Part shown: positions 57,501-64,000 of the stretch, one piece after another
Layout: each line of letters begins with the position of its first letter
Numbering within the stretch: the first letter of the stretch is position 1
Source of the DNA: Actinomycetota bacterium
GTDB taxonomy: Bacteria; Actinomycetota; Acidimicrobiia; Acidimicrobiales; JAMCPD01
Direction of reading: 5' to 3'
Assembly (NCBI GenBank): GCA_023379935.1
Contig: JAMCPD010000019.1
Location: 1 to 64,000 of the forward strand
DNA length: 64,000 bases
Program-made: the position numbers and the translations under genes
The notes under the pieces: model-generated
The model's database searches: none
Seen by the model: only the letters and a program-made list of their open reading frames with translations
What the model was told of the DNA's origin: nothing

Positions 57501-58886
57501 ATGGTTCAATCACTTGAAGAGTACAGACAGTATCATGGGCGTACAGGCAACAAAGTTGTTGCTTCCAATAGGGTACCACCGCACAACTTAGAGGCCGAAG
57601 AGACATTGCTTGGGGCCATGCTTTTATCCAAGGATGCCATCTGTGAAGCAGTGGGTATATGCCATGCAGAAGATTTTTATAAACCGGCACACGGTTATAT
57701 TTTTGAAATGATCTCTGCATTGTGGAGCCGGAGTGAGATACCGGATGCGGTCTCTGTTGCAGAGGAGTTAAAAAGAGCGGGGTTGTTGGAAGCTTGTGGA
57801 GGCAGTGGAGCGCTTTTGTCGCTTGCCGCCAATACACCCTCAATTTCAAACACGGCATACTATGCAAAGATTATTAAAGAACGCTCGCTTTTACGAAAGC
57901 TGATCTCTACGGCATCACTTATTGCTGATATGGGATACCAGATTCCCGACGAGGTTGGGGTAGTTTTGGACAGGGCCGAGTCCATGATATTTGAAATTGC
58001 CACATCAACATCTGTGGAGTCCATCTCAACTATTGGAGAGTTGTTGGAACATACAATGAACCATTTAGAACGACTTTACGAAAAAGGCGAAACCATCACA
58101 GGTGTTGCTACCGGGTATATTGACTTAGACACTAAGTTGGCCGGTTTACAGCCGTCCAACCTGATTATTGTAGGGGCCAGGCCAAGTATGGGAAAGACGA
58201 GTTTTGCTTTGGGGCTTGTTTCTCACGCGGCTGTTGTAGAAAAAACACCGGTCTTGCTGTTTTCTTTAGAAATGAGCCACTTGGAGATTACACAACGACT
58301 ACTCTGTACCCAAGCTGAGGTTAATGTTTCACATATACGCAATGGGAAGCTACAAGAAGAAGACTGGCTGAAAATCAGCAAAGGGATGGGACCGCTTGGT
58401 GATGCCCCGATTTTTATTGATGATGATCCAAGCTTGACGCTTATTGATATACGGGCTCGGGCGAGAAGGTTAAAAAGTCGTGAAAATATCGGTTTGGTTG
58501 TTATTGACTACTTGCAGTTGATGTCAGGACGCGAAACTTCTGAAAATCGTCAAATTGAGATTTCTGAAATAAGTAGAGGCTTGAAGATAATGGCAAGAGA
58601 ACTGGATATTCCCGTTGTGGCCCTCTCGCAGTTGTCACGTAACTTAGAGTTGCGTTCCGATCACCATCCTGTTTTGGCGGATCTAAGAGAATCGGGAGCT
58701 CTTGAACAGGATGCAGATGTAGTTCTTTTCATTTACCGTGATGAAATTTATAATCCCGACTCCCCCGATAAAGGCAAAGCAGAGATTATGATTGCTAAAC
58801 ATCGTAATGGGCCGACGGGAATGGTATACCTGACTTTCATGGAGCAGTATACAAAGTTTTTAAATATGGCGTGGGATCGGGATTAG
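57501..58886 (+). CDS. dnaB: Replicative DNA helicase
   Basis: About 461 residues from MVQSLEEYRQYHG. The N-terminal domain (PPHNLEAEETLLGAMLLS) is followed by the RecA-like ATPase with Walker A GARPSMGKTSFALG and Walker B LVVIDYLQLM, and the PVVALSQLSRNLE motif. It unwinds DNA at the fork. No intein interrupts the Walker A region, where inteins are frequent in actinobacterial dnaB. Confidence 0.96.
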   Translation: MVQSLEEYRQYHGRTGNKVVASNRVPPHNLEAEETLLGAMLLSKDAICEAVGICHAEDFYKPAHGYIFEMISALWSRSEIPDAVSVAEELKRAGLLEACGGSGALLSLAANTPSISNTAYYAKIIKERSLLRKLISTASLIADMGYQIPDEVGVVLDRAESMIFEIATSTSVESISTIGELLEHTMNHLERLYEKGETITGVATGYIDLDTKLAGLQPSNLIIVGARPSMGKTSFALGLVSHAAVVEKTPVLLFSLEMSHLEITQRLLCTQAEVNVSHIRNGKLQEEDWLKISKGMGPLGDAPIFIDDDPSLTLIDIRARARRLKSRENIGLVVIDYLQLMSGRETSENRQIEISEISRGLKIMARELDIPVVALSQLSRNLELRSDHHPVLADLRESGALEQDADVVLFIYRDEIYNPDSPDKGKAEIMIAKHRNGPTGMVYLTFMEQYTKFLNMAWDRD

Positions 58887-59801
58887 TTGAATTTCTCCAA
58901 ACTGAATTTCTCCAAACTGGCCGGTGTCTGCAACTATGTGGTCTTGGGAGACAATGGAGACATACTGCCAAAGATTCAAGATGAATCTTTTCAACTTGTT
59001 TATATTGACCCGCCCTTCAATACCGGAAAGTTACAGCAACGGCGACTCCTAAAAACGGACTGTTCGCCAGAAGGTGATCGTGTAGGCTTTTCCGGCCGTA
59101 CTTATACCACCAAAGAAGAGAGTAGTATGTGTTATAAGGACTCTTTTAACTGCTATGTTGAGTTTATCGCTCCCCGCATTGCACAAGCTCAAAGACTGCT
59201 TTCGCTTGACGGTACTTTATACTTTCATATCGACTACAGAGAAGCTCATTACTGTAAAATTCTGTTAGATGAAATATTCGGCCGTGAGTGCTTCCTCAAT
59301 GAAATCATATGGGCTTATGATTATGGTGCAAAACCGAAGAGACGTTGGCCGGCTAAACACGATACGATTCTTGTCTATGTAAAAGATCCCAAACACTACT
59401 ATTTTGATCAGAACGCGATAGATCGCATTCCGTATATGGCGCCGGGCCTTGTCACACCCGAAAAGGCTAACAGGGGGAAAGTTCCGACTGATGTCTGGTG
59501 GCATACTATTGTCGGTACCAACAGTGCAGAAAAAACCGGTTACCCGACACAGAAACCTGAAGGTATTTTGCGTAGGATTATACAGGCATCTTCCGCTCCT
59601 GACGGTTGGGTGCTTGATTTTTTTGCAGGTTCGGGAACAACCGGTGTTGTTGCACAACAGCTGAACCGACATTTTGTCTTGATTGACAACAATGTGCAAG
59701 CATTTGAGATCATAAAACGTCGCTTGGGAAACGACAATATACGGTACTGTTCAGGGACCCAAAATTTTGTCTTTGACAGCTCTGCCAATTACGAGAGGTG
59801 A
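58887..59801 (+). CDS. Orphan beta-class DNA methyltransferase
   Basis: A 304-residue adenine-N6 or cytosine-N4 methyltransferase. The catalytic motif IV, DPPFNTG, is near residue 41 and the SAM-binding motif I, DFFAGSGTTG, is near residue 249. That order defines the beta class. It starts with TTG immediately after the dnaB stop. The first 11 residues are a perfect duplication (NFSKL NFSKL), coded by a 15-base tandem repeat. No restriction enzyme or specificity subunit is nearby, so it may be a regulatory or conserved orphan enzyme. Its last 51 bases overlap the convergent gene. Confidence 0.88.
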   Translation: MNFSKLNFSKLAGVCNYVVLGDNGDILPKIQDESFQLVYIDPPFNTGKLQQRRLLKTDCSPEGDRVGFSGRTYTTKEESSMCYKDSFNCYVEFIAPRIAQAQRLLSLDGTLYFHIDYREAHYCKILLDEIFGRECFLNEIIWAYDYGAKPKRRWPAKHDTILVYVKDPKHYYFDQNAIDRIPYMAPGLVTPEKANRGKVPTDVWWHTIVGTNSAEKTGYPTQKPEGILRRIIQASSAPDGWVLDFFAGSGTTGVVAQQLNRHFVLIDNNVQAFEIIKRRLGNDNIRYCSGTQNFVFDSSANYER

Positions 59802-60407
59802 AACAGGAAGCATGAGAAAACAAGGACGGAAGACAAACCGCCGGTATGAGATGTTGGAAAACCCGGCTTTTTCAATTGCGCCAATGGTATCTCTGGATGT
59901 GTGACAACCTCCGCCAAAGGTTGGCCAGAAAAGATCAACACTATGTTGGATATAAGAAAGTGTTGAATTTTCAGCCAGTACATGTTCATAGAAAGCAAGT
60001 TCACCGCCGGGTTTCAATACCCGTAATATTTCCTTAAGAGTATTTTCCTGGCTGGATACCGAACAAAGCACAAGGGAAGCGACTGCCGCATCGAATACCT
60101 CATCTTCAAAAGGCAAGGCTTGTCCCACTCCTCCCACTACCTGTATGGAGGTTTTTGTGTAAGCTGCTTGTTTGACAGCTTGAGCTCGTAAGTAAGGTTC
60201 CGGTTCCACAGCGATTACTTTGGTTACCGAATCTGGATAATGGCTGAAATTCAATCCTGTTCCCGCACCAATCTCGACCAGCTTACCTTTTAGATTTTTG
60301 AGCAGTTCGTCACGGTGTTGAGAAACACCGAGCGCTTCACCCTTGGTGGCAATCTTCGTGAAAAACCGTGCAAATAAAGGATGACAAACTGTTTTGTTGG
60401 TTTTCAT
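59751..60407 (-). CDS. Class I SAM-dependent methyltransferase
   Basis: A 218-residue enzyme with motif I LVEIGAGTGLNFSHYP near residue 43, motif II VIAVEPEP, and VLKPGGELAFYEHV after the substrate region. The layout resembles the METTL7/UbiE-like group acting on small molecules or lipids. The substrate is unknown. The 3' end overlaps the DNA methyltransferase gene by 51 bases on the opposite strand. Confidence 0.85.
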   Translation of the reverse strand: MKTNKTVCHPLFARFFTKIATKGEALGVSQHRDELLKNLKGKLVEIGAGTGLNFSHYPDSVTKVIAVEPEPYLRAQAVKQAAYTKTSIQVVGGVGQALPFEDEVFDAAVASLVLCSVSSQENTLKEILRVLKPGGELAFYEHVLAENSTLSYIQHSVDLFWPTFGGGCHTSRDTIGAIEKAGFSNISYRRFVFRPCFLMLPVSPLVIGRAVKDKILGP

Positions 60408-60587
60408 GACTGAGCTTTATTATAGAGGATTATGCAGTGATCACCAAGCTTGCAATTTTATTCCGGCCGTTGGTTGAGCAATCTTCTCTAAGAACTTCTT
60501 CCTTCCATCCCGGCGGTGGTGATGTCCCGTTATACATGCTGTTTTGCCGTACTTAGTTCTACATTGGCGCAGATCTTATAAAAAAAG

Positions 60588-60658
60588 AGCGGTCGACGGG
60601 AATCGAACCCGCATCTTCAGCTTGGGAAGCTAACGTTCTACCACTGAACTACGTCCGC
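60588..60658 (-). tRNA. tRNA-Gly (anticodon CCC)
   Basis: The minus strand reads GCGGACGTAGTTCAGTGGTA. The anticodon loop TTCCCAA lies between TTAGC and GCTGA, with T loop TTCGATT. The acceptor GCGGACG/CGACCGC has one A-A mismatch at the fifth pair. CCA is not encoded. Confidence 0.94.
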
Positions 60659-60725
60659 ATCTACATATAAAAATAAATAAAGTTAATTCGCATTACTATC
60701 AACAAGATTGTATCGTGCTTTTAAG

Positions 60726-61298
60726 ATGATACTTTCTGATAACACGATTCGTCAAGAAATTGCCCAAGGGCGTATAGTTATAGAACCGTTTGTTGATGAC
60801 TGTGTTCAGCCCTCTTCTGTTGATTTACATGTCGACAGGCGGTTTCGCCTTTTCAGAAACCACACTATGAGAGTGATAGATGTACGTAAAGAAATGGCAG
60901 AATTGACTGAACTGGTGGAAGTGGAAACAGATGGAGCCTTGATACTGCATCCCGGTGAATTTGTGCTTGGTGCCACGTTGGAAAGAGTGGCACTGCCTAA
61001 CGACTTAGTGGGACGCTTGGAGGGCAAATCCAGTCTCGGAAGGTTGGGCCTGCTTATACATTCGACAGCTGGTTTCGTGGATGCAGGTTTTAACGGTTAC
61101 TTGACGTTGGAACTGTCAAATGTTGCCAATCTTCCCATAACAGTTTATCCTGGTATGAAAATAGGACAGATAAGTTTTATGCGTATGACTACACCGGCGG
61201 ATCAACCTTATGGTAACTCTGAACTGGGTTCAAAATATCAAAACCAGTGCGGTCCTACACCCAGTCGCTATTTTGAGAATTTCAATACAAAGGAGTAA
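60726..61298 (+). CDS. dcd: dCTP deaminase (possibly bifunctional, dUMP-forming)
   Basis: About 190 residues from [12 protein letters not shown]. The core [37 protein letters not shown] contains the catalytic Glu and the conserved Ser and Arg positions of the family. The C-terminal [15 protein letters not shown] closes the active site. In actinobacteria the enzyme commonly deaminates dCTP and also hydrolyses it to dUMP. Whether this one does cannot be told with certainty. It lies 2 bases before the next gene. Confidence 0.95.
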   Translation: MILSDNTIRQEIAQGRIVIEPFVDDCVQPSSVDLHVDRRFRLFRNHTMRVIDVRKEMAELTELVEVETDGALILHPGEFVLGATLERVALPNDLVGRLEGKSSLGRLGLLIHSTAGFVDAGFNGYLTLELSNVANLPITVYPGMKIGQISFMRMTTPADQPYGNSELGSKYQNQCGPTPSRYFENFNTKE

Positions 61299-61300
61299 AG

Positions 61301-63337
61301 TTGGAAGTTGGAATAGGTATTGCTGTTACCGTGCTGGCTTTAGCAATAGCGGCCAGGCGTATATTCTGGTTGGGCAGGCTGGTTAGATCCGGAAGGTCCG
61401 CCCCCGATAGGTTGAAAGGCGTATTTGGGCATGTTCGCGCTGAGGCGACGGATGTCATAGCTCAGCGAAAGTTGTTTAAACGAACTGTTCCGGGTGTTGC
61501 CCATGCCATTACTTTTTGGGGATTTATTATCCTTCTGTTCACTATTATTGAGGCTTATGGAAACTTATTCAGCAACAACTTTGCAATACCAGTTATAGGG
61601 CATACCGCCGTTTTGGGTTTTTTGGAGGATTTTTTTGCTGTAATAATTCTCATAGCCATCTTAGTATTTTCTGTTATCAGGCTGCGTGAAGCTCCCGCTA
61701 AAAAAGAACGTGCCTCCAGGTTCTATGGTTCTCATACAAAAGCTGCCTGGTTTGTGCTCTTGATGATAGCTTTAGTACTGATTACATTACTGGGATACAG
61801 GGGTGCTCAAGTAAATGCCGGTGGCTTTAGCTATGGATGGTGGGCATTTGCTTCTCATCTTGTTGCAAGGGCTTTGGTTGGTTTGGGACATTCCGCCAAC
61901 CGAACTATTGAAGTGGTGTTGTTGGAGTTGAATATAGCTGCAATTATGGGATTTTTGATTTTTGTTGTTTATTCAAAGCACCTCCATATCTTTGCTGCTC
62001 CGTTAAATGTAGCCTTTTCCCGCCGACCCAGAGCACTTGGTCCTTTGGCAACCACTCCAAATATAGATCTCGAAGAGGTAAGCGAGGATACTGTTTTTGG
62101 TGCCGGTACTATAGAGCAGTTGAGTTGGAAACAGTTGTTGGATCTTGTTACCTGCACGGAGTGTGGAAGATGTCAAGCGGTTTGTCCCGCTTGGAATACC
62201 GGCAAGCCGCTAAGTCCAAAGCTTCTCATAATGAGCTTACGGGATAACCTGTTTGCCTCCTCCTCCCGTTTGCTTACCGGCGGGGGTGGCAGTGATGCTT
62301 CTGGCGAGTCGAGTGCTTCTGCATTAGTTCCGGATGTAATATCACCGGATATTTTGTGGTCGTGTACTACATGTGGAGCATGCGTGGAGGAGTGTCCGGT
62401 TGACATAGAACACATAGACGCTATTGTTGATATGCGTCGCTATGAGGTTTTAATGGAATCGCGTTTTCCAACTGAGGCCGGAACTATGTTACGTAACATT
62501 GAAAATAGAGGAGATCCCTGGGGACTTGGAGCAAGTGGGCGGGGCGAATGGATGAAAGGATTGGACTTTGAAATACCGGTTGTGAAAGACAAGCTGGGAG
62601 AGGAGATAGAGTATCTTTATTGGGTTGGCTGTGCCGGTGCTTTAGATGAGAGGGCGAGAAAGGCAACCCAAGCAACTGTTCGTTTGTTGTATTCAGCGGG
62701 GGTGAGGTTTGCCATATTGGCGGAACGTGAGTCCTGTACGGGTGATCCTGCCCGACGCCTTGGAAATGAGTATCTTTTTCAAACTCAAACTCGAAAGAAC
62801 ATAGAAGTACTGGATGAAGCGGAGATCAAAAAGATTATTGTGTCATGTCCCCACTGCTTCAACACCATTGCTCGCGAATATCCCGCCTTAGGCGGCAATT
62901 ATGAGGTAATTCATCATTCACAACTATTGGCGGACTTGGTAGCAAATGGCAGGATAACCATGGACCATAACTTTGATGTTTCGGTTACTTATCACGATCC
63001 CTGCTACTTAGCCAGGCATAATCGGGTAATCAACAAACCGCGTTCTTTGTTGGAAAACATACCCGGGATAAAGATAATTGAAATGGATAGGTGTAAAGAG
63101 AGAGGATTTTGTTGTGGGGCTGGAGGATCCAGGATGTGGATGGAGGAAAACATAGGGAAACGGATTAATCTTGAACGTACAGATGAAGCTTTGGCAACCG
63201 GCGCTGATGTTATAGCCACTGCTTGCCCCTACTGTTTGATCATGATTGATGACGGGATAAAAGAACGGCAACAGGCTGATGAAGTACGTGTGTTGGACAT
63301 ATCGCAAATAGCTCAAGAAACCTTGTCACCCAGTTAA
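61301..63337 (+). CDS. Membrane iron-sulfur reductase with CCG (heterodisulfide-reductase-like) domains
   Basis: A 678-residue protein starting with TTG behind an AAAGGAG site. Residues 1-230 hold five or six membrane helices of the NarI/haem-b type (HAITFWGFIILLFTIIEAYG has a candidate haem His). Two 4Fe-4S motifs follow, CTECGRCQAVCP near residue 284 and CTTCGACVEECP near 356. The C-terminal half has two CCG cysteine modules, around CPHCFNT and CKERGFCCGAGGS. It resembles the mycobacterial Rv0338c type. It likely moves electrons between the quinone pool and a cytoplasmic thiol or flavoprotein partner. That partner is not known. Confidence 0.88.
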   Translation: MEVGIGIAVTVLALAIAARRIFWLGRLVRSGRSAPDRLKGVFGHVRAEATDVIAQRKLFKRTVPGVAHAITFWGFIILLFTIIEAYGNLFSNNFAIPVIGHTAVLGFLEDFFAVIILIAILVFSVIRLREAPAKKERASRFYGSHTKAAWFVLLMIALVLITLLGYRGAQVNAGGFSYGWWAFASHLVARALVGLGHSANRTIEVVLLELNIAAIMGFLIFVVYSKHLHIFAAPLNVAFSRRPRALGPLATTPNIDLEEVSEDTVFGAGTIEQLSWKQLLDLVTCTECGRCQAVCPAWNTGKPLSPKLLIMSLRDNLFASSSRLLTGGGGSDASGESSASALVPDVISPDILWSCTTCGACVEECPVDIEHIDAIVDMRRYEVLMESRFPTEAGTMLRNIENRGDPWGLGASGRGEWMKGLDFEIPVVKDKLGEEIEYLYWVGCAGALDERARKATQATVRLLYSAGVRFAILAERESCTGDPARRLGNEYLFQTQTRKNIEVLDEAEIKKIIVSCPHCFNTIAREYPALGGNYEVIHHSQLLADLVANGRITMDHNFDVSVTYHDPCYLARHNRVINKPRSLLENIPGIKIIEMDRCKERGFCCGAGGSRMWMEENIGKRINLERTDEALATGADVIATACPYCLIMIDDGIKERQQADEVRVLDISQIAQETLSPS

Positions 63338-63379
63338 ACACATGTTATAATTGGCAACAGCTGAAATCAATGGAGATGA

Positions 63380-63721
<342 letters not shown>

Positions 63722-63759
63722 GCATATTGTAAGTATGAGCTATAAGGAAGTAAACAGAA

Positions 63760-64000
63760 ATGGTGGATAAATCTGTTGATTTAAGTAAAATATGGTTATT
63801 TTCGGCATGCTCCAAAAGTGAATTGGAGGTGATTGCCCGCCTTATTGAACAGGTAAAAATTTCAAATGGAAAAGTGTTGTGCAATGAGGGTGAACTAGGC
63901 AGAGAGTTCTTTTTTATTTTAAACGGTACAGCAACAGTGCAACGCGGCGGTAGCAAGATTGCAACATTAACTGAAGGACAGTATTTTGGTGAGTTGTCCC
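63760..64000 (+). CDS. Cyclic-nucleotide-binding domain protein, cut by the window edge
   Basis: Eighty residues are visible from MVDKSVDLSKIWLFSACSKS. The strand pattern (GKVLCNEGELGREFFFILNGTATVQRGG, then LTEGQYFGELS) is the start of a CAP_ED domain, including the GE(L/M) phosphate-binding turn. The remainder, and so the output domain, lies beyond the window. Confidence 0.8.
   Translation, partial: MVDKSVDLSKIWLFSACSKSELEVIARLIEQVKISNGKVLCNEGELGREFFFILNGTATVQRGGSKIATLTEGQYFGELS

Overview
The window is one continuous piece of a bacterial chromosome centred on the replication origin. The gene content points to Actinomycetota: an FHA/PP2C/PBP/PASTA-kinase locus ending in crgA, a PadR-ino1 operon for inositol phosphate synthesis, a DUF5318 gene, a DUF6049-murJ pair, a CwlM-like protein beside trxA-trxB, a SigR/RsrA-type ECF sigma and zinc anti-sigma pair, and a TopA that ends in basic repeats. 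By eye the base composition is moderate to AT-rich, unlike most of the phylum. A deep lineage such as Acidimicrobiia is my best guess, but it is not proven by anything here.

Layout. 1-560: accessory debris, including the end of an ORF overlapping a strongly folded RNA-like segment and a remnant of a secreted repeat protein. 564-8.6 kb: HAD phosphatase, proton-pumping pyrophosphatase, topA, tmk, holB, tRNA-Thr. 8.7-9.8 kb: ECF sigma factor, its zinc anti-sigma factor and a small Cys/His protein. 9.8-15.6 kb: carbohydrate genes (GH51 arabinofuranosidase, a USP-like protein and a beta-phosphoglucomutase/GH65 phosphorylase fusion), with tRNA-Ala inside and tRNA-Pro beyond. 15.8-18.7 kb: CBS/CorC protein, lone response regulator, and a pair closely resembling BadI and BadH of alicyclic acid breakdown. 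18.9-25.9 kb: cell-envelope signalling locus fhaA-fhaB-pstP-pbpA-pknB, pabA/trpG and crgA. 25.9-29.3 kb: thiolase, a foreign-looking PIN-toxin pair, a truncated membrane gene and tRNA-Ile.

29.4-42.5 kb is the origin region, all on the minus strand: gyrA, gyrB, dnaN, dnaA, a DnaA-box intergenic region, parB, parA, two parS sites in a 67-bp direct repeat, rsmG, jag, yidC, yidD, rnpA, rpmH. Two things are unusual. recF is missing from its normal place between dnaN and gyrB. The rpmH-to-parB block runs in the same direction as dnaA, so parB rather than rpmH faces the origin. 42.6-51.4 kb holds a CwlM-like pseudo-amidase, trxA, trxB, a small membrane protein, degV, murJ, DUF6049 and the divergent pcnA. 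51.4-52.1 kb is a decayed pseudogene. 52.1-54.5 kb is ino1, padR and DUF5318. 54.5-60.4 kb is panB-rpsF-ssb-rpsR-rplI, dnaB, an orphan DNA methyltransferase and a small-molecule-type methyltransferase. 60.6-64 kb has tRNA-Gly, dcd, a membrane iron-sulfur reductase, PII and the start of a cyclic-nucleotide-binding protein.

A recurring local theme is short tandem duplication, very often with a 15-bp unit and in frame. It is seen in the HAD, PP2C, S18, YidC and methyltransferase genes. The most distinctive items are the in-frame 67-bp parS repeat, the repeat-bearing C-terminal extension of ribosomal protein S18, the PIN/OB-like gene pair with its 25-bp inverted repeat, the folded RNA at the left edge, and the badHI-like pair.
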